Assembly: GCF_000934755.1 (NCBI RefSeq)
Contig: NZ_KN882179.1
Coordinates: 85,620 to 145,286, forward strand
Source: Desulfonatronovibrio magnus
GTDB lineage: Bacteria; Desulfobacterota; Desulfovibrionia; Desulfovibrionales; Desulfonatronovibrionaceae
Length of the DNA stretch: 59,667 nt
Direction of reading: 5' to 3'
Shown: in pieces, positions 1 through 7,731 of the stretch
Layout: each line of letters begins with the position of its first letter
Position numbering within the stretch: the first letter of the stretch is position 1
The notes under the pieces: generated by a model
What the model saw: the letters and a program-made list of their open reading frames with translations, nothing else
Told to the model about the DNA's origin: nothing
Databases searched by the model: none
Position numbers and translations under genes: made by a program

Positions 1-80
<80 letters not shown>

Positions 81-174
81 TATATGTCAATAATCATTGG
101 TGTTTTATGAAAAGTTACTGGGGACGATCCTTGAACCAGGAAAATCCCCATGTAGGTTAAATGCTGGCAACTCA

Positions 175-678
175 TTATTGCATAAAGTACTGGTTAAGCT
201 GATCATTGCTGAACTCATCACATTGGGTAAAAGCTCCACCCACCTTTATGGTGTAATCATTTTTCTCCACATGCTTAAGATTACACTTGAACCTTGATAA
301 AACTTCTGTATCAGTAAGATACAAAATAACCTCGAAATCTGAATTGCTTCGTATAAATTCGATTTTCCCATCCCTGTCAATAGGAAAGGCCAGTCGTGTT
401 CCGCCAATGGAAATATCCAGCACAGTTGTTGAATAATACCTGCCCACGTTGGCTTCTTGTGATTTTTCGTAGACCATGGCTGGTATAACCACATTTTTTC
501 TTTTAAATTTTCTTTTTTCGTCAGTTATGGGACTGTTCACTTCATTATCCTCAATATATGTTCTAAGTATCTGATCCAGCAATGTACTTAACCGTAATTC
601 GCTTCTCTTAGCCACAGATTCTAATCGATCCAGTATTTTTTCATCAATATAAACTTCTTTTTTAAGGCTATTGGACAT
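175..678 (-). CDS. PilZ domain protein with N-terminal ribbon-helix-helix-like segment
   Basis: 167 residues. Residues 1-45 (KKEVYIDEKILDRLES..., then a helix ending RTYIED) look like a ribbon-helix-helix (CopG/MetJ-type) DNA-binding or dimerisation unit. Residues 54-165 form a PilZ domain with both c-di-GMP-binding motifs: RxxxR at R56-R60 and DxSxxG at D88-G93. PilZ domains with these residues bind cyclic di-GMP, so the protein is probably a c-di-GMP effector; the N-terminal part suggests it could act on DNA, which is inference. The ATG is preceded by a good AGGAG ribosome binding site at about 686-690. It stands alone, with the heptamer tract downstream and a long repeat-rich gap upstream. 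Two GGDEF proteins in the same window could supply the ligand. Confidence 0.85.
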   Translation of the reverse strand: MSNSLKKEVYIDEKILDRLESVAKRSELRLSTLLDQILRTYIEDNEVNSPITDEKRKFKRKNVVIPAMVYEKSQEANVGRYYSTTVLDISIGGTRLAFPIDRDGKIEFIRSNSDFEVILYLTDTEVLSRFKCNLKHVEKNDYTIKVGGAFTQCDEFSNDQLNQYFMQ

Positions 679-747
679 TTTAGTTGCTCCTGTTAAAATA
701 ATTATTATAAATTGAAGATTATTCAGAGTGTATCAATTAAAACACAT

Positions 748-1207
748 ATAAGCTCCTCACCCGGGGGGGACCGGGACCGAACTAGCGAGTAACTTGAAAT
801 AGCCTTAGCGCGTTTGAGATTGCCGCGCTCGAAGACTCGCTCGCAATGACACCTGAGCTGTCAGGGATGTGGTTGCTCAAAACCTGTCACCCACAAGTGA
901 GCCTAAGCGACCGAAGCAATCTGTAAGGTAAAACCATAATGCTCTGAATTTATTACCAATTTGGCTTTAGATACTTAGAAGTAACTACAGTTTTATGTCA
1001 ATTATTTAAGAAGGTTGATGTTACAAAGCTCTGTCATATTTGGAGCACAGCACGGTGTACTCCTCTCCTTAGTTAAGGAGGGGTTGGGGGTGGTTTGATC
1101 TAAATGTTTACTTCCTTATTGCTCTTATTCCCTGGCTGGAGCCTGGGAACGAAGGGTATAAGTTACTCACAGGTTCGGTCACGGTCCGCCTGGGTGAGGA
1201 GCTTAAA
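748..1207. repeat. Interspersed repeat with inverted ends, copy 1
   Basis: The left end (AAGCTCCTCACCC, 749-761, continuing to GAGTAACTT near 796) reappears inverted at 1157-1207 (GTTACTCACAGGTTCGGTC... GGGTGAGGAGCTT). The left 240 bp also matches 57381-57616 and, inverted, 7115-7345. The core carries the GATTGCCGCGCTCGAAGACTCGCTCGCAATGAC palindrome type (split here at 819-850), which resembles REP-like intergenic motifs seen in many bacteria. Confidence 0.7.
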
Positions 1208-1438
1208 AATAATATCACTTTTTAATTGTGCAGACTTTTGCATGTAGCACAGACAGTGAATCAGTCCTTGTGACAACCAATTATACCCAATAGTTTACGT
1301 ATAATGTGTATCGTTTACTGTATTTAACGAAAGCTCATTGTTTATCTATGTACAAAGATTATGCCACCATTTTGATGCTAATGCCTGTGTGTGGTAAGCA
1401 GTGAAAAGATCAAGCATTATTGAACAATAGTTGTCCAC

Positions 1439-1587
1439 TGGAGCATTACACGTTTCTGAAAAATCAATTGGAAACAGCCTTGAAATCAGGGACAGTCCCT
1501 GTCTCAAGCCGCAATAATCAGGTTTAAACCCCAAAATTTCTGTGACATACAACTCATTTTTATTGTTTAGAAACACGCAATGATCAC
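1439..1587. mobile_element. Family 1 miniature element, divergent copy
   Basis: Begins TGGAGCATTACACGTTTCTGA and ends TTTAGAAACACGCAATGATCAC, a decayed form of the inverted ends seen intact at 22338-22518. The interior (AATCAGGGACAGTCCCTG, AACCCCAAAATTTCTGTGACATAC) matches the other copies in inverted orientation. No target duplication is visible. Confidence 0.65.
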
Positions 1588-2471
1588 CGTCAGTCAATTT
1601 CCGTGATACAACATGCAAATGGTTTACGATTACTGTATTTTCAGAATAATCAGAATTTTCAGGATTTCCGAAATTTTCAGAGCATGCTATAGATGGAGGG
1701 CTTTTTTTAAAATGAAACTAATGAACTGTCACAATTTTAGTTTATTAACATATTTTAACAATACTGGCTTCCAATTTTAATATTTATCTCCATAGACCTT
1801 GTTCCTTAGATTCCAACCCTGGAACAAAGGACAGGATTCACTTTCCTGTTTAGTATTACGAGCCATACTGCTGGGGAACATATATGTAACTTAGGCGGGC
1901 TTTGCCCGCAACCCAATATAAAAAAGGATCGTTAAGTTGGGGCGATAGACATAATTTTCAGACTGAAGGCAGAAGGCTGAAGAATAGGGATCTTGAATGT
2001 TATTGCTCTCGTCAGGGTTAAAAATTTTTTTTGATTTTTTCTACAGGATTGAGGCAGTAAATAACTAATATGTGCTTGATTATGCGTCTCGTGTTCAAGC
2101 CTGCTACCGTTACCTTTTCAGAAGCATACAATGTCACACCATGCAAAATATCATTCTACTTATGGCTCAGGGCTTGCAGTATTAATCACAGGTATCAGCT
2201 GGAAACAGACATTTTAGAGCTTAATTAACCCTAAAGCGAAACTTATAATCGATTATATTTGTTCAAAAAAACAGATAGTTACAAGCTGTTTGATATAGCA
2301 ATTTTTGGGTTAAAAGCTGTATATTATGGTTTGGCACAGGGACTGTCCTGCTACAGGACTGCCCCCAGTAGACTGCTCAGGACCCCATAATGGTTCCAGC
2401 CTGCCCTGTAGAAACTTACAAACAGCCAATCAATTACTTTTTTAACAAACTTTATTGAACAGGATATACCT

Positions 2472-2729
2472 ATGGATAAGCGCTATCTTTTGATGAAATG
2501 CCGTGCTAATCAAAACCCTTTGCCAATTGATTGCTTTACGGCAAACAGTATGACTGAAGCACAGGAAGCGTTGAAATGGCTTCGAGAACATCATCCGGAC
2601 CGGCATGAATTACAACTCGAACCAGGGGAATTTTTTGAAATTTTAGTGGAGGAACATTGCCCCAGCAACCAATGGCAGGAAATCATGGCGGAGTTGGAAC
2701 ATGCCCGCAAGAAAAGGAAATCATCATAA
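2472..2729 (+). CDS. Small protein of unknown function
   Basis: 85 residues, begins MDKRYLLMKCRANQNPLPIDCF and has a basic tail (ARKKRKSS). It has no signal peptide or membrane segment and I recognise no family. The acidic centre (LEPGEFFEILVEE) and predicted helices suggest a small soluble protein. The start is the first ATG after an AT-rich leader, with a weak AGGATA ribosome binding site. It is convergent with the SAF-domain dehydrogenase gene; two hairpins lie between them. Coding status rests on length, a plausible start and balanced composition only. Confidence 0.5.
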   Translation: MDKRYLLMKCRANQNPLPIDCFTANSMTEAQEALKWLREHHPDRHELQLEPGEFFEILVEEHCPSNQWQEIMAELEHARKKRKSS

Positions 2730-2749
2730 TCATATGCGAGTTCAAGGCA

Positions 2750-2805
2750 TGCTCATAAATTGATATGAGCATCAAGTACCCGTCAGGCGGGACCACCTGA
2801 CGGGT
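2750..2805. terminator. Two hairpins between convergent genes
   Basis: Hairpin 1 pairs TGCTCATA (2750-2757) with TATGAGCA (2764-2771). Hairpin 2 pairs ACCCGTCAGG (2778-2787) with CCTGACGGGT (2796-2805), a ten-base-pair stem. They lie between convergent genes ending at 2729 and 2844, where a bidirectional terminator is expected, but there is no long T run. Confidence 0.45.
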
Positions 2806-2843
2806 TAACTGCTGAGAAAGGATATATTATAAATGCCAGTACT

Positions 2844-4193
2844 TTATACCTGAGCCTGATTTGATGCAAAACCATGGTCTGGAATCTTTTTACCAGGCAT
2901 GGCTCTATCGGACGCCAGTCCAAAATGCACAATCTGCTCCTGCCTGAGCCTGTCTCCAAGTCTTCCTTCAGGGACATGAACATCATGATAAGTTATGGCT
3001 TGATCTTTTTTTATGTCTCTCTTGAGCCAGCAACCTCTGGAAAGCCCCATGGGCAAGAGGTTTTCCCCCATGGCTACAGGCATATTTTCCAGGACTCCGT
3101 AAGTGTCAAACCCCCCAATTCCATCCAGAATATCACCAGCCTTGAGCTCTCTCTTGGCAATAGTTATAACCTCACAGACAGGACCTGCCAGCGGGGTAAT
3201 ACTGGCATCATTGAAAAGTACAGCCCTGGCTGCTGTCAACGGTGCCTCAATTGATGGCAGGTGATAAGGAATATAAAAGACATAAACAGGCCCTGTTCCC
3301 ATCTTATAATAATCCATATATTGCCTCATCACAGGACTGTCGTTATATCCCAGCACAAAAACTCCCGGGGGATCAGCACCCAGGATGTAGTCAACCAGAC
3401 CATGCTCCAGCATTTCATCTAAAGGAAACAGGTGTGCTGCCTGAGATACATGAAAACATTTGGGGCCGTGCATGCCTCTTTTGGCACATTTAAACCCAGT
3501 AGCATTGGCTACTACTGCCATTTCAAATGATATCTTTGTGCCATCAGCAAAGGATGTGACCATTCTTGGTTTCTGCCTGAATTTTTCAGCATAGGACTTT
3601 TGAGTGTCAGGATTTCGATATGGATCATGCAATCCCTTGATATTACCAGCCAGAACTGGTCTGCAACCAATGGTCTTCACATAACGCAAAAGATTCATAA
3701 TCACCCCGGGCTGATCTCCGTCGCAATTACTGATGATCACATCTGCCCTGTCAGCATAGACTTTGAGAATAGGACCTACCGTGGCATCGAGTTCAGCATT
3801 CATGAGTATGACATGTTTTCCATGATCCATGGCTTTCAAACAAATATCAGCGGCAAAATCAATCTCACCGGTAGCTTCCATTATTACGTCTATACCCTGA
3901 GCCATGCAAATTATTTCCGGATTGTCTGTAATACAGAAGTAGTTTGAAGCCAGGGCACTTTCTAACTGTTCCAGGTTATCCACAACTACCGGATCTTTAA
4001 TTCCAGCCAGCTCATAAGCATATGCTGCTGATGAAATATGCCTGTTAAAAACTGCGACAGCACGCATACCCCTGATGGACCTCTCTATTTGGAAAACCAG
4101 TCCTCTGCCCATATACCCTGCGCCAATTATACCTACCTTGACAGGGTTATTTTCTTTAAGACGATTATTTAAGGCTGTGTCCAGAATTATCAT
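2844..4193 (-). CDS. NAD(P)-dependent dehydrogenase with C-terminal SAF domain
   Basis: 449 residues. The N-terminal Rossmann fold has the GxGxxG motif GAGYMG at residues 24-29, followed by a homoserine-dehydrogenase-like core. The C-terminal part (about 345-430, IAKRELKAGDILDGIGGF... LSRGCWLKRDIKKDQAITYHDV) looks like a SAF domain of the type found in antifreeze-like and sialate-synthase proteins. Family members often lie in surface polysaccharide clusters and are annotated as SAF-domain oxidoreductases or homoserine-dehydrogenase-like proteins; the exact substrate is not known to me. It is the last gene of the minus-strand CDP-sugar group and is separated from the epimerase gene by 160 bp that includes an inverted repeat. 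A role in finishing a CDP-linked sugar, or its branched side chain, is inference. Confidence 0.75.
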   Translation of the reverse strand: MIILDTALNNRLKENNPVKVGIIGAGYMGRGLVFQIERSIRGMRAVAVFNRHISSAAYAYELAGIKDPVVVDNLEQLESALASNYFCITDNPEIICMAQGIDVIMEATGEIDFAADICLKAMDHGKHVILMNAELDATVGPILKVYADRADVIISNCDGDQPGVIMNLLRYVKTIGCRPVLAGNIKGLHDPYRNPDTQKSYAEKFRQKPRMVTSFADGTKISFEMAVVANATGFKCAKRGMHGPKCFHVSQAAHLFPLDEMLEHGLVDYILGADPPGVFVLGYNDSPVMRQYMDYYKMGTGPVYVFYIPYHLPSIEAPLTAARAVLFNDASITPLAGPVCEVITIAKRELKAGDILDGIGGFDTYGVLENMPVAMGENLLPMGLSRGCWLKRDIKKDQAITYHDVHVPEGRLGDRLRQEQIVHFGLASDRAMPGKKIPDHGFASNQAQV

Positions 4194-4239
4194 AATTACA
4201 CCACGCTATTGTTAATTGTAATTGTTTTGACTTTTACAT

Positions 4240-4335
4240 GCGTTACAAGGGCTGGCTCTCCCGGGATCCACATGCCTCATAAAAGACACGTTTAAAACAT
4301 CGGTTATTGCTCAAGTGGATCCCGGAGTGCCTGTT
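4240..4335. repeat. Inverted repeat around CCGGGATCCACWTG
   Basis: CCCGGGATCCACATG (about 4260-4274) pairs with CAAGTGGATCCCGG (about 4312-4326), leaving a loop of about 40 bases. The right arm with its flank (GGTTATTGCTCAAGTGG...) recurs inverted near 51195-51230 and more weakly near 57622-57652, so this is an interspersed repeat and not only a terminator. Confidence 0.5.
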
Positions 4336-4354
4336 CACTGCCTTCTTAAAATGG

Positions 4355-4897
4355 CTAAACTATTTCGTTGATTTTATAATCAGGATATGAACTGTCCTTC
4401 TTGCTGATCAATGATACAGGCTCGGGCCAGCTGATTTTAAAGAGCGGGTCATCCCAACGGACACCTGCTTCATGGTCAGGACTGTAAAATTCTGAAACTT
4501 GATAAAATACTTCAGAGTTATCCTTAAGGGTCAGATAGCCATGAGCAAAGCCTTTGGGAGCATAAATCATCTTACGGTTGTCATGGCTGAGAGTTGTTCC
4601 GAACCACTTGAGGTATGTTGCTGAGTCAGACCGAAGGTCAACAAGCACATCAAAAACTGCCCCGCTGGTACAGCGAATTATCTTGACCTCGCCATATGGA
4701 GATTTCTGAAAATGCAACCCTCTAAGAGTTCCTCTCTTAAGATTAAACGAAATATTGCATTGAACAACATCCGGGATAAGCCCGATCTTCTCCAATTCCC
4801 TGCGACAAAATACCCGGGCAAAAAAACCCCGTTCATCATTTATTCTTTCGGGAGTAATTATAAATGCGCCATTAAGGCTGGTTGTGATGATTTTCAT
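4355..4897 (-). CDS. dTDP-4-dehydrorhamnose 3,5-epimerase-like sugar epimerase (RmlC/RfbC family)
   Basis: 180 residues from the ATG at 4897 (MKIITTSLNGAFIITPE). A longer reading frame exists upstream, but it runs through the rfbG tail and lacks a domain. The cupin fold of the RmlC family is clear: N-terminal ERGFFARVFC, the LRGLHFQ motif with the catalytic-type His62, then KIIRCTSGAVFDVLVDLR, and the YAPKGFAHGYL stretch. Tyrosines at 132 and 138 are candidates for the catalytic acid. In this neighbourhood (rfbF and rfbG immediately upstream) the substrate is probably CDP-4-keto-6-deoxyglucose and not the dTDP form; this is inference from context. The start overlaps the end of rfbG by 26 bp, so the two are likely translated together. 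Confidence 0.85.
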   Translation of the reverse strand: MKIITTSLNGAFIITPERINDERGFFARVFCRRELEKIGLIPDVVQCNISFNLKRGTLRGLHFQKSPYGEVKIIRCTSGAVFDVLVDLRSDSATYLKWFGTTLSHDNRKMIYAPKGFAHGYLTLKDNSEVFYQVSEFYSPDHEAGVRWDDPLFKISWPEPVSLISKKDSSYPDYKINEIV

Positions 4898-6083
4898 AGA
4901 TTTTTGTCTCTGGCATAGCAATGTTAAAAGATGTTGAACTGGATTGAAGGAATTGATGTTTGCTTGAGGACACGGGCTTCTCCTTTTTCTGGTGTTTAGT
5001 GAGATCAATGATCACTTTAAGTTCCTCATATTGATCAATCTGTTTCAGACACATGGCATTCATGTCCGCGCCTCTTTGAAAGGCCCTGTACCAGGCTGCT
5101 GTCCAGGCCAGTGCAGACATAATCTTGAGTCTTGGGTGCCACTCCAGTTTCAGCCTGGCTTTGGAAGAATCCAGAAAAAGCAGCTCTGCTTCATGAGGCG
5201 AACAGGTTTTGTCGTGCCTCCAGTTTGCTCCACCACCCCAAAATCTGCACAGTTTGTCCACCACCCAGGCAACAGGCCTTGAATCTTCAAGATCAGGACC
5301 GAAGTTCCAGGCACCTGAATATGCCGGCCCATGTGTCCAGAGTTTCTCTGCCAGGATAAGGTAGCCTGTCAAAGGATCCAGAACATGTTGCCAGGGACGC
5401 ACAGCTTCTGGATTTCTGATGTACAGCTTTTTTCCGGAAATAAAGGCATTCATGGCATCCACTATCAGTCTGTCCTTGGACCAGTCACCGCCGCCGATTA
5501 CATTTCCAGCCCTGGCACTGGCCAGAGCCACCTGGTGTTCCGAGTATTCATTTTCCGGAAAAAATGATTGTCTGTAGGCTGCAACCACCAGTTCAGCGCA
5601 ACCCTTGCTGCTGGAATAAGGATCATATCCGCCCATGGGATCATTTTCTCTGAACGGTCTTCCTGACTCCCTGTTTTCATAACACTTGTCGCTGGTAACG
5701 ACTAATACAGACCTTGCGCAAGGATGAACTCTCAATGCTTCGAGAAGATTAACCGTGCCCATGACATTGATTTCATAAGTCTGGGCTGGCTGGTGGTATG
5801 ATGGTCTGACCAGGGACTGGGCAGCCATGTGAATTACAATATCGGGTTTATATTTTAAAATGGTCCTGGCAAGCAGAGTTTTATCACGGACATCACCCAT
5901 GATCATCTCTGTGTTATTACCTGCACCGGAAACCTGGAACAGGCTGGGTTCCGAAGGTGGTGCAAGTGAATAGCCCACAACCCTGCAGCCCAGAATCTTA
6001 AGCCATATAGTCAACCAACTCCCCTTAAAACCAGTATTTCCAGTAATCAAAACTGTTTTATCTTTCCAGAATCCATAATTCAT
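4872..6083 (-). CDS. rfbG: CDP-glucose 4,6-dehydratase
   Basis: 403 residues from ATG 6083; a GTG six bases upstream is possible, but the ATG gives the typical ATGA overlap with the rfbF stop. This is an extended short-chain dehydrogenase: NAD-binding GNTGFKG at residues 15-21, TSDK at 130-133 with the catalytic Thr and Asp, and YSSSK at 156-160 (Tyr156, Lys160). The family converts CDP-D-glucose to CDP-4-keto-6-deoxy-D-glucose. FGPDLEDSRPV and the C-terminal RLKLEWHPRLKI are typical of RfbG. The last 45 residues (QKKEKPVSSSKHQ...) look like an extra tail, and the epimerase gene starts inside it. Product of rfbF is the substrate, so the two enzymes form one step pair in making a 6-deoxy sugar for the polymer. 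Confidence 0.93.
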   Translation of the reverse strand: MNYGFWKDKTVLITGNTGFKGSWLTIWLKILGCRVVGYSLAPPSEPSLFQVSGAGNNTEMIMGDVRDKTLLARTILKYKPDIVIHMAAQSLVRPSYHQPAQTYEINVMGTVNLLEALRVHPCARSVLVVTSDKCYENRESGRPFRENDPMGGYDPYSSSKGCAELVVAAYRQSFFPENEYSEHQVALASARAGNVIGGGDWSKDRLIVDAMNAFISGKKLYIRNPEAVRPWQHVLDPLTGYLILAEKLWTHGPAYSGAWNFGPDLEDSRPVAWVVDKLCRFWGGGANWRHDKTCSPHEAELLFLDSSKARLKLEWHPRLKIMSALAWTAAWYRAFQRGADMNAMCLKQIDQYEELKVIIDLTKHQKKEKPVSSSKHQFLQSSSTSFNIAMPETKIYENHHNQP

Positions 6084-6856
6084 GGCCACACCTTCCAGGG
6101 AGGCTTTCCTGATGACCAGAGGTTTTCAAGATAATGTTTGTCCCTCAGTGTATCCATGGGCTGCCAGAATCCAGTATGTTTAAATGCTGCCAGCTTACTT
6201 TCCCTGGCCAGGTGCTCCATAGGCTCATTTTCCCAATCCATTTCATCGCCTGCAATATAATTCATGGCTTCAGGCTCCAAAACAAAAAAACCGCCATTGA
6301 CCCAGGCACCATCGCCATTGGGTTTTTCCTTGAACCCTTTGATTATGCACTGTTTTTTGGCCAGTCTAAATGCCCCGAATCTGCCTGGAGGCTGCACAGC
6401 AGTCAAAGTAACCAGAACCTGCTGTTTTTGATGAAAATTAAGAAGATCGGCAATATCCACATCGCTTAGACCATCACCATAGGTCATGAAAAAAGTCTCA
6501 TCTTCTATGTATTCGCGTACTCTCAGCATGCGTCCCCCCTTCATAGTCTTAAGACCTGTATCCACCAGTGTGACTTTCCATGGCTCTACATCGTTACGAT
6601 GAATATTCATCCTGTTGTTCTTAAGGTCACAGGTTAAGTCGGAGCGTTTGAGGACATAATCTACAAAAAATTGCTTTATGGCCTCGCCCTTGTATCCACA
6701 GCAGATTATGAATTCATTAACTCCATGTGCTGAGTATATTTTCATAATATGCCATAATATGGGCATGCCACCTATCTCCACCATGGGTTTAGGCCTGATT
6801 GTTGTCTCTTCAGAAAGCCTGGTGCCCAGGCCTCCAGCGAGAATTACAGCTTTCAT
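6080..6856 (-). CDS. rfbF: Glucose-1-phosphate cytidylyltransferase
   Basis: 258 residues, the usual length of RfbF. The nucleotidyltransferase signature LAGGLGTRLSEET is at residues 6-18, followed by PKPMVEIGGMPILWHIMKIY. The enzyme makes CDP-glucose from CTP and glucose 1-phosphate. The start at 6856 is supported by a GGAG ribosome binding site and by the paralogue; an in-frame extension to 6940 runs into a repeat end and is not used. It opens the minus-strand operon rfbF-rfbG-epimerase. A second, very similar copy is encoded on the plus strand at 19494-20270. A lone family 1 repeat end (GGGAGCATTACGC) lies 31 bp upstream. Confidence 0.94.
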   Translation of the reverse strand: MKAVILAGGLGTRLSEETTIRPKPMVEIGGMPILWHIMKIYSAHGVNEFIICCGYKGEAIKQFFVDYVLKRSDLTCDLKNNRMNIHRNDVEPWKVTLVDTGLKTMKGGRMLRVREYIEDETFFMTYGDGLSDVDIADLLNFHQKQQVLVTLTAVQPPGRFGAFRLAKKQCIIKGFKEKPNGDGAWVNGGFFVLEPEAMNYIAGDEMDWENEPMEHLARESKLAAFKHTGFWQPMDTLRDKHYLENLWSSGKPPWKVWP

Positions 6857-6886
6857 AAATTGAGCTCCTTTGTTTAAGAGTGACAT

Positions 6887-6900
6887 GGGAGCATTACGCT
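6887..6900. repeat. Solo end of family 1 miniature element
   Basis: GGGAGCATTACGC at 6887-6899 matches the terminal 13 bases of the family 1 elements, then diverges. No partner end in inverted orientation is found nearby; a similar same-orientation fragment (CGGAGCATTATGC) lies at 7508. Confidence 0.5.
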
Positions 6901-7114
6901 TTTTGACAATCCGTTTGGGTCCAGGACTGAAGCCTTGCACAACCCCACGTAATAAAAAGTGAATTTTTTAAATACTTTTCTCAGCTGACACTGCTAAGGT
7001 ACATCCTGTTTTAGCAGTCAAAAAACATAATACTTCCCTTTCCTGACGATGAAGTCCTATCATCAGTTATATGAAAGATTGGTGCCACAAAGTCAGTCAT
7101 TCTTTATCAGGATC

Positions 7115-7345
7115 ACTGAGCTTACAAGTAACTTGACCGTATAATCAATAAATTCAGAATATTATGGTCTTACCATACAGATCGCTTTGGTTGCTCAGGC
7201 TCCATCGTGGGCGAGGGGGTTTTGAGCAACTACATCCCTGACAGCTCAGGTGTCATTGCGAGCGAGTCTTCGAGCGCGGCAATCCCTAACGCGCTAAGGC
7301 TATTTCAAGTTACTCACAGGTTCGGTCCCGGCCCCCTGGGAAGGA
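7115..7345 (-). repeat. Interspersed repeat, inverted copy 2
   Basis: Reverse complement of the repeat at 749-988 and 57381-57616, with about 85 percent visible agreement over landmarks: GGTGTCATTGCGAGCGAGTC, GCGCGGCAATCCCTAACGCG, CAAGTTACTCACAGGTTCGGTC and the AAATTCAGAATATTATGGT stretch. Confidence 0.75.
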
Positions 7346-7704
7346 GGTTACAACTGGCAGCTGGTTTGCTGACACAGTCTGCCTTGAATTTCTTATCACA
7401 GTTCAGCCCATTTCTGAGGAAAGCAGAGGACAGGAACTCCGGACATTACATGAGCAAATCCGATGTTTTATACGTCTAATTTTTGAGTAAAACAGGCTCC
7501 CGAAGAGCGGAGCATTATGCATTTTTTGAAAGTCAATCAGGGCCAGCTCTCGTTCCAGGATCTCACTGAAATTATCTGATCAAACCATATATAATAATCC
7601 AGTTACTCCGAATTTATCAGTAAAAAATCCATAAATTTTGGATACAGGAGTATTAATTATTTGGAATTTCACTCCAAAGGCTACTGATAAAGGACCATTC
7701 AGCA

Positions 7705-7720
7705 GGGCATTTAATTTGCA
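7705..7720 (+). promoter_or_regulatory. Possible sigma-54-type promoter near exosortase start
   Basis: GGGCATT-TAAT-TTGCA matches the TGGCACG-N4-TTGCW consensus with a perfect -12 block and correct spacing, differing at three of seven positions in the -24 block. The predicted start point falls at about 7731, next to the ATG at 7732, so either the messenger is almost leaderless, translation begins further in, or the match is chance. Confidence 0.3.
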
Positions 7721-7731
7721 TTTTTATTGGA

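Larger units (their letters stand above)
679..2471. other. Long intergenic region filled with repeats
   Basis: About 1.8 kb without a convincing gene. It holds a 460-bp element with inverted ends (748-1207), a family 1 miniature element (1439-1587), a common-looking CTCCTTAGTTAAGGAGG hairpin near 1072-1090, and a short motif GGATCGTTAAGTTG at 1926 that recurs at 17089. A small open frame at 1346-1618 is largely made of the miniature element and is not called as a gene. Confidence 0.7.
6857..7731. other. Intergenic region between divergent operons
   Basis: About 875 bp between divergent rfbF and the exosortase gene. It holds solo family 1 ends (6887, 7508), an inverted copy of the 230-bp REP-like repeat (7115-7345) and an AT-rich promoter-like part (7560-7731). 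No gene is supported. Confidence 0.7.

Noticed and set aside
1346-1618. Open frame of 90 codons on the minus strand
   Set aside because: Most of it is a translation of the family 1 element, with the FSETCNAP text that also appears in the other copies (41138-41329, 15619-15954, 46899-47150). Not a gene.
7207-7479. 90-codon open frame on the plus strand
   Set aside because: Lies in the inverted copy of the 230-bp repeat. Equivalent frames are not kept in the other copies.
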